Shown here piece after piece: positions 24,840 through 32,281 of a stretch of 64,000 nucleotides of DNA. Position numbers and translations under genes: made by a program. Positions within the stretch are counted from its first letter, which is position 1, and each line of letters starts with the position of its first letter. Source of the DNA: Bryobacterales bacterium F-183 (GTDB taxonomy: Bacteria; Acidobacteriota; Terriglobia; Bryobacterales; Bryobacteraceae); NCBI GenBank assembly GCA_016865505.2, contig AP025252.1, forward strand, positions 2,418,001 through 2,482,000. The letters are read 5' to 3'. The notes under the pieces are model-generated. The model was not told the DNA's origin, made no database searches, and saw nothing but the letters and a program-made list of their open reading frames with translations.

Positions 24840-25015
24840 GTGACATGCATTGTTGAAGTCGGGTGCAGCGTATCCGGTAAAGCCAGCGCCAACTGGCCTA
24901 AGGAATCGCGGGACTGATCATCCTGCTGGAACCGTAAGGTTTCAAACGCTGCTCACCCGTAGAGCCGGATGCGTCGAGAGGCGCTTGTCCGGTTCGAGGG
25001 AGGCTCTAACGAGTA
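24840..25015 (+). ncRNA. Group II intron 3' remnant with domain V
   Basis: Positions 24962-24995 form a 34-nt hairpin with all marks of group II intron domain V. The lower stem begins with the AGC catalytic triad (24963-24965), a two-nucleotide bulge (TT, 24985-24986) follows, and the upper stem GCGTC/GGCGC is closed by a GAGA tetraloop. Upstream, 24861-24958 folds into a multibranched domain: GGGTGCAGCG closes on the CGCTG and CACCC segments at 24947-24958, and inner hairpins include GGAACC-GTAA-GGTTTC. No reverse transcriptase gene and no clear intron 5' end were found, so this is probably a truncated, immobile intron. Confidence 0.6.
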
Positions 25016-25139
25016 AACCCTTCCGCTTTTGGAAGGCCCAATCCGTTGGTTCTATCCCATTGATGTTGTGAATAAGAGAAGTTGGGCGACGGAGAAAAAC
25101 CTTGCTCAGAAGCGGCTACGGACGTGGCTGATTTTTGAA

Positions 25140-26260
25140 CTAGGTCGTTACGGCCAAAGCGGGTGTAATTGTGCAAGCGGCGCTTGCACAATTGAATCCC
25201 GTCCAGGGGGCTCAGGGCCATGAGGCTCGTTCAACCTGGCTTCCGTGGGGAGCCTGCACTCGGCGACGAGTGCAGCCGGGACAGAAACCTGTCTCGGCGA
25301 CCGGTCGAAAAAACCGGCGGCGAAAAGCTCAACCATGAAAGGCACGAAAGTGCTTGGAAGTGAATTCTGATGGAGACGGTACCGAATCGCAAAAAGTTAT
25401 TGCTCGTGGGTAGGAGGGCGCTTCTAGTTTCGGCCCTCAGAAATCGCGCAGTCTAGCGCGGAAACTATGCCTTGCCGGGAGGCTTGGACATAGAGCAGTG
25501 ACCTGGGGGCCGTTCCCCCTAGCAACGTGACCATCAGAGTGAAGGTCGTAACTAATCCGGGAAGGTCTTTTGCTGCCGCCCTGATCTGGCGGTGCCGTAA
25601 GGCGCGGGTTCAAAATCCGTGTACGGTTTTACGGTGGTTCAAAGGCAGAAGACTGGGAGAGTCATTCAAGTAGAAAGTGCGGACCTCCTCGATTGAGGTC
25701 TGCGGCGAAAACGCTGCAAGGCAGTGGCGGGTTCGTTCCTGCTTCTGGGTGGCACCAGGAGCGTTCAAGGACGACGAAAGAATGGACGGGCTTAACCCGA
25801 CGTCAACGATGTCATTACTGGTAGCAGTAATGCTCTCCGGAAGGAGAGTCTATGTGATTACTGAAGAGGCTCCTTGGCGGGAGCTTCTTCAGTGGTGACG
25901 AGCGCAAAAACGCTCGATGCAAGACAGAAAGGAGAATGTGATTTGAGAAAGGGAAAAGCATAGCGATTCCGCAGAGCGGAACCTCTATACTTTGCAGAAC
26001 CTCTAAAGAAGAAACTAGAGCGCCGCAGGCGCAGAGTCGCGGTGCGCGGTGGCCTTGGCCAATGCGTGCCGCTCTGGGGCGTTGCCACTTGCTTTTGGCG
26101 ACGCGCTTCTTTTGAACCTCAAGCACATGCCGATTGTCGCGCATGAGCTTGAGGTTTTGCTTTTGGCGTAGGCCGTGCCGGTTAACCGGTACGGTCAACG
26201 TCTAGCCACAGGATTTGGGCAAAGAGGGATTGGCCCACAAGCAACAATCCCTCAAACCAT
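25140..26260 (+). ncRNA. Candidate giant, highly structured non-coding RNA
   Basis: About 1.1 kb without a credible gene but dense in hairpins. Examples: 25143-25155, 25167-25193 (12-bp perfect stem), 25254-25275 (9 bp, GCGA loop), 25276-25297 (9 bp), 25301-25317, 25414-25438, 25445-25460, 25592-25605 (GTAA loop), 25702-25717, 25741-25762, 25813-25832, 25833-25848 (GGAA loop), 25861-25892 (13 bp), 25899-25916, 25967-25981, 26020-26032, 26079-26104, 26115-26156, 26171-26196 (11 bp) and 26224-26253. Several adjacent helices could stack. The non-Watson-Crick pairs in the stems checked are G-U when read on the + strand and would be A-C on the other, so the + strand is transcribed. Size and style recall GOLLD, ROOL or OLE RNAs, but I cannot assign a class. 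Ends are approximate. Confidence 0.6.
26216..26253 (+). promoter_or_regulatory. Hairpin/pseudoknot in the leader of the 26277 gene
   Basis: A perfect 9-bp stem, GAGGGATTG at 26224-26232 with CAATCCCTC at 26245-26253, encloses a 12-nt loop. TGGGC at 26216-26220 can pair with GCCCA at 26233-26237 inside the loop, forming an H-type pseudoknot. It ends 13 nt before the GGAGG ribosome binding site. It may be the 3' end of the long structured RNA or a separate translational control element. Confidence 0.45.
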
Positions 26261-26276
26261 TTTGTTGGAGGAAAGG

Positions 26277-26906
26277 ATGGAATACAGATGTGAAGCGGCA
26301 AACGTGACGGGATTCATTCAGCAGCTTGCAGTTGCCTACGTCACGCGGGGGTACTTTTACTACGTCCTTGGCCAGGTGCCAGAGGGTAAAGACCCTCGGC
26401 ATGTGGACGAGAAGTTGGTGCGGAAATACGGCATCGAAATGAACAAAGGTGCTCGATGTCGCCGCAAGGCCCTTGGCTACGCGAATCTTCAGTATGTCCG
26501 CTACAAGCGCAGTTTTGTTCTGCTCGCGACGGAGGGGAAGCACGAGTTCTTCCAATCGGAAGCCGGACAGGTGCGGGATGTCAGGGAAATGCCGATCAAG
26601 CTTTTTGGCTATTCCGTCAGCCATCGAAATGGACGCACCTGCGTTCGAATTGAGCAGCGACTATATCTCGGACTGAAGGCAAGGATGGCAGAGCAATCGG
26701 TGCACCGTCCCCTCCCCTGGTTCCAATCGGCTTTTCGATCATTTGGATTCGAGCCGTATGCGCCGGTTAGGTCCCAACTCCACTGTATCCTTCGCGCGGT
26801 AAACAGACGAAGAAAAGTAGCTCAGCTCGAACTAGTGCCATCTACGTCCATTCGAACAGTCCGGAAGATCGTCTCTCCCTTTGAGGAGGCACGGAGTGTG
26901 CCTTAG
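26277..26906 (+). CDS. Basic conserved-looking protein next to the giant RNA, function unknown
   Basis: A 209-residue protein with a strong ribosome binding site (GGAGG, 5 nt before the ATG). It is rich in Arg and Lys: RRKALGYANLQYVRYKRSFVLLATEGKHEFF in the first half, and FEPYAPVRSQLHCILRAVNRRRKV near residue 175. The FVLLATEGKHEFF and YSVSHRNGRTCVRIEQ strands suggest an alpha/beta fold with nucleic-acid-binding potential. I have an impression of similar uncharacterised proteins in Planctomycetes and Acidobacteria but can name no family. It directly follows the structured RNA on the same strand and converges on repA (22 bp between stops), so it may act with the RNA. Confidence 0.75.
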   Translation: MEYRCEAANVTGFIQQLAVAYVTRGYFYYVLGQVPEGKDPRHVDEKLVRKYGIEMNKGARCRRKALGYANLQYVRYKRSFVLLATEGKHEFFQSEAGQVRDVREMPIKLFGYSVSHRNGRTCVRIEQRLYLGLKARMAEQSVHRPLPWFQSAFRSFGFEPYAPVRSQLHCILRAVNRRRKVAQLELVPSTSIRTVRKIVSPFEEARSVP

Positions 26907-26928
26907 AGGCGAACAGCTTGGCTAGTAG

Positions 26929-28347
26929 CTACCGAGCCTTAGGGTCGCTTAGAATCCGGCGTACGTGCTCGTCGATAATCGCCTGCCGAACGGTTCGAAA
27001 GAGGACTCCCCTCTCCCGCTGCCCCTGAAGATAGTTCTGCTTAAGAAACGGAGCTGCATTCGTTACGAGTTCGAGTTCGATTCGGTCCTGGTCTTCCTTC
27101 GGCAAAGCGTTCCAGTACTCGTCAATTCCGGCGCGGTCATTCACCGGTTCAGGTTGCCTAGGGCGCTGCACTATCTGCGGTGATGTCAGCCGTACGGGCG
27201 CTACCTTAGCCTTCGTCGCCGAAACGTAGTCGTCGGGTAGCGGGTATTCATCGACGATCGCCTTGTAGAGAAATCCCGGAATGCTCTTGCTGACGCGTGC
27301 ATCCTTTCTCAGGGCAAGCCAATCGGCAAGGGCGATCTTTTCTTCGATCGCAGGGGTCCTGTATGCGGCAACAAGCTTCTTTGCTGAAGCTGCACTTAGC
27401 CCGCGCTGAACAAGAGCCTCCGATAGCGGCGACTTCGTATCCTCTTTTGCTTCCCGTTTGCTTCGGCCAGCCCGAGAAAAGGTAACTGACCAGACGCCCC
27501 GACTCTCTTGAACAAACCTAGCCTCATCCGGGAGCGGTTGGATAAAGCCGCGAGTTTCTAGTTCCTGGATTGCGGGCCTCAGCACGCGCTTTAGCTCTCC
27601 GTTGTGGCACTTCTTTGAAAGGCCGATATGTTCGCAGGCGAAGGTACGAAGGTCGAAGGTATGGAAGTCTCGCTGGTAGAAACGTTTGTCCAAGAAGCGG
27701 TAGATTCGTTTCGAGATCGCACTTTCGAGACTTTTTACAAACGGAAAATCGAGTTGCTTGATGTAGCCAGCTTTGAAGCTCGTAAAAACTACGTCGTTCC
27801 AGACGAATGAGCTTTTGCCGGCTTGAGGTGCATCGTTTGCGACGGCACGGCGTTGACGTTCTTGGTCAAGAACCTGGATGTGTTCGAGGATGTGAAAGCC
27901 CTCGTTGACCCAGCTCTGTTCGTCCTTCGACCACCATGATTTTTCGTAGTAGAGGGTGACGCCAAGCCAGCGATTCAGGCTTTGCTCCAGGCGCTTGTAG
28001 TTTCTGGTGGAGTCTGACCAGCCAAGTAGTTTTAGCAGCTCATAGCGAGTGAAGTAGACTTTTCGATCGTTGAAGTTGGTCTTTGCGCTTAGTTGAATGA
28101 GGCCAAGGATCACCTCGTCGTCGGTGGCAGTTGGCAGGCCGTACTTGTCGGACGCCGTTATCGTAAGCTTCCGCTGAACGCGCTTGTTGACTGACTTGTC
28201 AAAGATCTCGTCTGAAAACTCAAGCGTCTTTTGGTCCTTCGGCAGAACGGTCGAAAGCGATGCAAGCGGGAACTCTGCAAAGTTAAGCTCGTCTCTGTAG
28301 TTTGGCCTATGCGCGTCCTGTGGCGATGTTCGTAGCGGGAGGCTCAT
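26929..28347 (-). CDS. repA: Plasmid replication initiator RepA (RPA family)
   Basis: A 472-residue initiator of the RPA type (PF10134). The family core lies at about residues 20-300: FPLASLSTVLPKDQKTLEF, KLTITASDKYGLPTATDDEVILGLIQL, YFTRYELLKLLGW, YKRLEQSLNRWLGVTLYYEKSWW and the C-terminal winged helix with FHTFDLRTFACEHIGLSKK. It should bind the iterons at 28466-28715 directly upstream of its own start and open the origin. A GGGAGG ribosome binding site lies 8 nt before the ATG. Its presence shows that this segment replicated, or still can replicate, as a plasmid. Confidence 0.88.
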   Translation of the reverse strand: MSLPLRTSPQDAHRPNYRDELNFAEFPLASLSTVLPKDQKTLEFSDEIFDKSVNKRVQRKLTITASDKYGLPTATDDEVILGLIQLSAKTNFNDRKVYFTRYELLKLLGWSDSTRNYKRLEQSLNRWLGVTLYYEKSWWSKDEQSWVNEGFHILEHIQVLDQERQRRAVANDAPQAGKSSFVWNDVVFTSFKAGYIKQLDFPFVKSLESAISKRIYRFLDKRFYQRDFHTFDLRTFACEHIGLSKKCHNGELKRVLRPAIQELETRGFIQPLPDEARFVQESRGVWSVTFSRAGRSKREAKEDTKSPLSEALVQRGLSAASAKKLVAAYRTPAIEEKIALADWLALRKDARVSKSIPGFLYKAIVDEYPLPDDYVSATKAKVAPVRLTSPQIVQRPRQPEPVNDRAGIDEYWNALPKEDQDRIELELVTNAAPFLKQNYLQGQRERGVLFRTVRQAIIDEHVRRILSDPKAR

Positions 28348-28465
28348 CTCGTTGACCTCCCCTTTCTGCCAAAAACGACAACGTCTCTGTTGTGTAGTTT
28401 GGATAAGTTTTTAGTACAGTTGTCCGTAGGAAAGACGAAGCATTTCAAGCTCTTAGGTTCGACGC

Positions 28466-28715
28466 CCGTGAGCCGATGCACGGTAGTTGTGCCTTTTTCT
28501 GTGTGCGGCTGTACGGTAGGACCGTGTTTAGATGGTCGGTGTACCCGTGGACGGTACGCCGGGAGTGTTGTGATTCGAAGGTCGGTGGTGTTTAGCCGTT
28601 CTCGACCCGCACTGGAGCGCATAGGGCGATAGCAAAGGGACGCCTCTTTCTCGATTCGTGTATGGATGTACGGTATTTGAGATTCTTCGCGGCTACCGTG
28701 TATAGGATCACGGTA
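28466..28715 (+). repeat. Five ~20-bp direct repeats (iterons), origin of replication candidate
   Basis: Copies at 28466-28485, 28499-28518, 28537-28556, 28656-28675 and 28696-28715. Each has the plan GTG-N8-NACGGTA, with the first copy reading CCGTGAGCCGATGCACGGTA. Start-to-start spacings are 33, 38, 119 and 40 bp; the large gap may hide a degenerate copy. They lie 120-370 bp upstream of the repA start in one orientation, as iterons of RepA-controlled plasmids do. Copies 1 and 5 also contain a short CCGTG/CACGG inverted repeat. Confidence 0.75.
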
Positions 28716-28719
28716 CTTT

Positions 28720-28917
28720 ATGGCTGACGCTGTTCGTTCCAAGGCCACACGCTTTGAAGATTGGTTTAACTCGCTTGCACCTGTAGCAACCCAGCAGGAA
28801 TTGCGTAAGCAGAAAAACATCGACGTGCAGAAAAACTATGCCTCTATAGAGGTGTACATGAATAGGGTTCGGTTGGCTCTCTGCCTCTATAGAGGCGAAA
28901 GAGAAACGGGCCTCTGA
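28720..28917 (+). CDS. Possible 65-residue protein between iterons and partition sites
   Basis: An ATG four bases after the last iteron opens a 65-codon frame whose first 50 residues look protein-like (FEDWFNSLAPVATQQELRKQ). Its 3' third is made of two of the 14-bp palindromes, and no ribosome binding site is evident. It may be a small plasmid gene or chance. Confidence 0.25.
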   Translation: MADAVRSKATRFEDWFNSLAPVATQQELRKQKNIDVQKNYASIEVYMNRVRLALCLYRGERETGL

Positions 28918-29236
28918 CGTCTGGTTTGTGTGTGCCTCCATAACGGCACACGATTGCCTCTATGGAGGCATACGTAGCGCCAGACATCGTGTGCGGTAGA
29001 GAATTCTAGTGGGACGCCAAATCTGACTTCACTTTAAAGCTCCTGAGCCGCCCGTATGATGCGATTTGGTGGGTGACTCCGGCAACGACCTGAGCAGCCT
29101 TTGAAAATTAGCGTCACGGCCTTTCTGGTCTGAGCACCGGCAGACCTCAAATAGGTGTGTGCCTCTATAGAGGCGGATCTTCTCGGGCCTGCCGGCGAGC
29201 AAAAATTGGGGATTGTCGGTGTGCCTCCATAGAGGT
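28840..29236. repeat. Six copies of a 14-bp palindrome upstream of parA (partition-site candidate)
   Basis: Copies with consensus GCCTCTATAGAGGC start at 28840, 28883, 28934 (degenerate right arm), 28956, 29161 and 29223. Most are flanked by TGT or ACA. The last copy lies 12 bp before the parA start, so a bound protein would also block parA expression. This fits a centromere and operator recognised by the small ParB-like partner. The 28918-29248 stretch holds nothing else that I can see. Confidence 0.7.
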
Positions 29237-29248
29237 AGATCCGGGCGT

Positions 29249-30172
29249 ATGAGATTTCCAAAAACACAAGTCATCGCGCTCGTTAACCAGAAGGGGGGCT
29301 GTGGCAAGACGACATCGTCGGTTGCAATCGCCGCTGCCTTTGCCAATCTTGGCTATTCGGCCTGCTTGGCGGATATCGATCCTCAGTGCAATGCCACGGA
29401 GAGCTTTGGCGTCAGAGCTGAGAGCTACGTTGAAGCCGGAAGGTTTACGCTCGCTGACGCATTTATAAGAAAGAGAGCCGCTACTGATATTGAGGCCGAC
29501 TTCGAAGAGCGATTTCAAGGGCGGTTGACGATCTTGCCGGGCAACCGAGGTCTGAACTCAGTCCCGCTGAAGCTTGAATCTGAACTTCAGATAGCAATTG
29601 CAGACGGCGAGAAGACAACGCTCGACGCAGATGAGATGAGAGGGGAGCAGCGTCTTCGACTAAAGCGGTCCATTGATGCGCTTCGAGGGAAGAAGGACGT
29701 AGTCGTAATCGATACTCCTCCAAGCTTGGACTTCCTCATGGTCTCAACGCTTATCGCAGCCGACTGGTTCATTATCCCGGTCTTTCCGTCTGGCTACGAT
29801 CTAAAGGGTCTCGAGCTATTGATGAAGACAGTTTCGAAGGTCCGGGAGCGGTACAACCCTGGGCTTCGTCTAGCCGGAGTGCTCCTTGGAAATTACGATC
29901 GAACAGCAACCCTTGATCGGGACATTCACCAACTGCTGAAGGGCAAATTTGGCGAGGAAGTTGTGTTTAACACGACAATCGGCAGAAGCGTTCGGATGCG
30001 CGATGCAACGGTTCGCGGGATGACCGTCTTTGAGCTTCCAGAGGCGCAAGCCCAGGCTCAGCAGTTTGTGGCCCTCGTTCAAGAGATGCTAAACCGCGGT
30101 TCGAAGCGAAAGGACCAGACGGTAAACCCGCTACCTGACGAGGCTGTTTTCGGAAAGGTGGCAAATGGCTAA
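29249..30172 (+). CDS. parA: ParA-family partition ATPase
   Basis: A 307-residue P-loop ATPase of the ParA/MinD superfamily. The deviant Walker A is NQKGGCGKTTSSVAIAAAF near residue 10, Walker A' is ADIDPQCNATESFG and Walker B is DVVVIDTPPSLDFL. There is no N-terminal HTH, which suggests a type Ib-like partition system in which the small partner protein provides DNA binding and autoregulation. I chose the ATG at 29249 over an upstream GTG (29213), because the earlier codons run through a palindromic partition site. The stop overlaps the next gene by 8 bp. Confidence 0.85.
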   Translation: MRFPKTQVIALVNQKGGCGKTTSSVAIAAAFANLGYSACLADIDPQCNATESFGVRAESYVEAGRFTLADAFIRKRAATDIEADFEERFQGRLTILPGNRGLNSVPLKLESELQIAIADGEKTTLDADEMRGEQRLRLKRSIDALRGKKDVVVIDTPPSLDFLMVSTLIAADWFIIPVFPSGYDLKGLELLMKTVSKVRERYNPGLRLAGVLLGNYDRTATLDRDIHQLLKGKFGEEVVFNTTIGRSVRMRDATVRGMTVFELPEAQAQAQQFVALVQEMLNRGSKRKDQTVNPLPDEAVFGKVANG

Positions 30173-30674
30173 ACCCGTTCGCGGCCTGCCCTCAGGCTTC
30201 TCATTAGATATACCCGATGACGGTCCGGTCGTAATTGGGGACTTTCTGGATGAAGTTCCAGCTCCGGTTCCGCAACCAAGGAGGATGCAGGAGGTAGCTA
30301 CACCTCAAGTGCCTTTTCGACCTGAGATTGTTCCGGAGCGCGTCGAGAGGCCGCTGCCTCAAGCGGCAAAGAAAGTAGTCCGTCCTTCGGTCATTCGATG
30401 CCAGTTGAATTTGACTCCACGTTCAAAAGCGATGCTCGAAGAGGTAGTGGAGTATGTCCAGACCTACAGTCCAGAGAGTGACGCGAGGACCAGTGAAGTG
30501 TTTCAGGCGATCATTGGGCTTGTTCACGGAACAATGGATAAGCTCGACTTAGCTGAGATTCCAAGACGGGGAGCGTGGGGCTCGGTTACGGCGAAGAACT
30601 TTCCTGGAGCTTTGGGCGAGGCGTTTGAGGCTGCAATCCTCCGTGCCGCTCGAAGCCGTCGAGGAATCGAGTAG
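30165..30674 (+). CDS. Small ParB-like partition partner protein
   Basis: A 169-residue protein with a flexible Pro-rich N-terminus (about residues 25-75) and a compact C-terminal half. SVIRCQLNLTPRSKAMLEEVVEYVQ followed by TSEVFQAIIGLVHGTMDKL resembles a ribbon-helix-helix or similar dimeric DNA-binding fold. It overlaps parA by 8 bp, and identical palindromes flank the two-gene unit on both sides. The likely role is binding those palindromes, stimulating ParA and repressing the operon. The sequence alone does not place it in a known family. Confidence 0.6.
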   Translation: MAKPVRGLPSGFSLDIPDDGPVVIGDFLDEVPAPVPQPRRMQEVATPQVPFRPEIVPERVERPLPQAAKKVVRPSVIRCQLNLTPRSKAMLEEVVEYVQTYSPESDARTSEVFQAIIGLVHGTMDKLDLAEIPRRGAWGSVTAKNFPGALGEAFEAAILRAARSRRGIE

Positions 30675-30680
30675 GGTGTT

Positions 30681-30716
30681 GCCTCTGTAGAGGCACACGT
30701 CTACCTCTACAGAGGC
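30681..30716. repeat. Two more 14-bp palindromes downstream of the partition operon
   Basis: GCCTCTGTAGAGGC at 30681-30694 and ACCTCTACAGAGGC at 30703-30716, 7 bp after the stop of the ParB-like gene. Same family as the six copies upstream of parA, with TGT/ACA changes at the centre. They complete a flanking arrangement around parA and its partner. Confidence 0.7.
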
Positions 30717-30745
30717 ACAACGTCTTGGCGTACCGATACAGCTAC

Positions 30746-31030
30746 TTACAGAGTATGCGGCCATTGCTGATGGCCGTGAAAGACGGCGATGAGCTCGATT
30801 CGATCTCGACGAACGCGGTAGGGGATTATGTAAGGGGTGTTTGGAACTACGAGTTCGCGAGTGCCAAGAACTCGCCCCGGTCTGCCCATCTCTGGCTGGG
30901 TGCTTAGGAGAGCAACCGCTTGAAGTATTCGCTTTGCAACCTGGCCTGCGTTCTGGTCCGAGTCCTTGGCTATGTAGGCGTGTAGTGCAGTCAAGTGCTG
31001 AACCGAGCGTTGAGACCAGACGATCTTCAT
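30746..31030 (-). CDS. parE: ParE/RelE-family toxin
   Basis: A 94-residue toxin. KIVWSQRSVQHLTALHAYIAKDS opens the RelE/ParE fold, LLSTQPEMGRPGRVLGTRELVV carries the conserved central loop, and YIIPYRVRRDRIELIAVFHGHQQWP forms the C-terminal strands with the family's late His. Members either cleave mRNA at the ribosome or poison gyrase; the sequence fits ParE better. The start overlaps the antitoxin stop by 4 bp. Confidence 0.85.
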   Translation of the reverse strand: MKIVWSQRSVQHLTALHAYIAKDSDQNAGQVAKRILQAVALLSTQPEMGRPGRVLGTRELVVPNTPYIIPYRVRRDRIELIAVFHGHQQWPHTL

Positions 31031-31284
31031 TTAGGCGCTTTTGATTTACCGCCCTTTGCCCAGGAATTTAGCCAAGTCGATACTTTTTCGTGACTGACGC
31101 CCTTTCCGGCATCAAGTTCCTTAATTCCGTCGTGGATCTCGCCGAGCTGCCACTCTTCAGCGGCTACGTAGGCAGTGATCGCCTCCGCCGCCAGAAACGA
31201 TTTTGACCTCCTTGACCGCTTCGAGAGCGCATCGAGGCGCTTTTTCGTTTCAGCATCAATCCGGATTGAGAGGGTTTCCGTCAT
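31027..31284 (-). CDS. CopG/ribbon-helix-helix antitoxin
   Basis: An 85-residue antitoxin. The N-terminus TLSIRIDAETKKRLDALSKRSRRSKSFLAAEAI is a clear ribbon-helix-helix; the C-terminal part (ELDAGKGVSHEKVSTWLNSWAKG) should bind the ParE toxin. It precedes and overlaps the toxin gene, the usual order for plasmid addiction modules. A short palindrome, TGTATACA at 31299-31306, lies just upstream of the start and may be part of the operator. Confidence 0.85.
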   Translation of the reverse strand: MTETLSIRIDAETKKRLDALSKRSRRSKSFLAAEAITAYVAAEEWQLGEIHDGIKELDAGKGVSHEKVSTWLNSWAKGGKSKAPK

Positions 31285-31369
31285 TGGTTGTGTTCAGTTG
31301 TATACATGTTCACACACTACCCGGTACGCCCCTCTACATCAATCCGAATCTTTCGAACGGCTATTCTTC

Positions 31370-32281
31370 CTAGACGACCGCAGTCGGGGCTCTCCCCGTC
31401 GATGCCGTCTTTACCAACCAGTCGGCGGCTTCCTGGGCCCTAGCGGCAGCAGTAAAGAGAGCCTTCTTATCGTTCTTAAAGACCTTCAACCAAGTCGCTA
31501 CATACGGGGCGTGATCTAGCCGCGGGTCGCTTGGCAAGTTCAACTTCGCGCATAGAAACGCAGCACCTAGCTCAGCAATTAGCTCTTCCATCGCATACGA
31601 GTCTGAGCCAAACCGGCCCTCAAGGTCTCGATTGAGGCGGCGCTCAGCTCCGCTCCAATGCGTAGTTTCATGAGCGAGGACTGAATAGTAGAACAGGGGC
31701 TGCTTAAATGCCTCAAAGGGCGGCATGAAAACTGAATCCGAAGTAGGGCAGTAGTAGGCCCGGTTCCCTCCGGCTCCTAGGCTGATTTCAAGACCCGAGA
31801 AGAACCTTTCGGCTTCTTCAATCCGTTCGTTCTTTGACGGCTTCGCCCCTGGCTTCATCTCATAGCCATCGACCTGGGCGACGTTAAACAGCGTGTACTC
31901 TCTAACCATGGGGATACGCCTAGCATTTGCGGAGTCTCCAGATTCCACTTCGGTCTCATTATCTTTGGTGTCGAAGAACTTCCAAAGAACGGCGGTGGTT
32001 GCCCTCTCTCCTTTTCGAACCTGGCCGCCGAGAGTCTGCCACTGCTTAAAGGTCGCCCATAGGCCAGATGAAAACCCCCGGCGCTGTGCGGCTGCCCATA
32101 GAACCAACACGTTTATTCCCCTGTAGGCGTTCTTCGAGACCGCATTTATCGGAGAGTAGGGGAAGCCGTCCGAGTTCCTCCACGGCATCTGGAAGGTGGC
32201 GGCACCGTCTTCAATCGCTTGAGCGATCTGGTCGGTGATGCTCTGATAAATATCTCTTCTTACCTCTGTCTTCGTTGTCAT
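31370..32281 (-). CDS. ardC: ArdC-like antirestriction protein
   Basis: A 303-residue protein with an N-terminal ArdC ssDNA-binding domain (YQSITDQIAQAIEDGAATFQMPWRNSDGFPYSPINAVSKNAYRGINVLVLW) and a C-terminal zincin-like metallopeptidase domain with HETTHWSGAERR (H-E-x-x-H). ArdC proteins protect incoming plasmid DNA from host restriction. It has a clear AAAAGGAG ribosome binding site and belongs to the plasmid backbone here. It lies less than 10 kb from a complete type II restriction operon. Confidence 0.87.
   Translation of the reverse strand: MTTKTEVRRDIYQSITDQIAQAIEDGAATFQMPWRNSDGFPYSPINAVSKNAYRGINVLVLWAAAQRRGFSSGLWATFKQWQTLGGQVRKGERATTAVLWKFFDTKDNETEVESGDSANARRIPMVREYTLFNVAQVDGYEMKPGAKPSKNERIEEAERFFSGLEISLGAGGNRAYYCPTSDSVFMPPFEAFKQPLFYYSVLAHETTHWSGAERRLNRDLEGRFGSDSYAMEELIAELGAAFLCAKLNLPSDPRLDHAPYVATWLKVFKNDKKALFTAAARAQEAADWLVKTASTGRAPTAVV

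Noticed and set aside
25276-25320. CRISPR-like array suspected from repeated hairpins
   Set aside because: The hairpins differ in sequence and spacing; no direct repeats with unique spacers and no cas genes are present.
25600-25740. T-arm-like motifs (GGGTTCAAAATCC, GGGTTCGTTCC) and a 7-nt loop hairpin suggesting a tRNA
   Set aside because: No acceptor stem, D-arm or correctly spaced anticodon arm can be assembled; they are read as parts of the larger structure.
24850-26200. Several open frames of 60-130 codons on both strands in the structured region
   Set aside because: They are short, overlap each other, lack ribosome binding sites, and their codons consist of hairpin arms.
28344-28820. 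158-codon frame on the minus strand upstream of repA
   Set aside because: It runs through all five iterons, begins inside the next region without a ribosome binding site, and the translation has no protein-like pattern.
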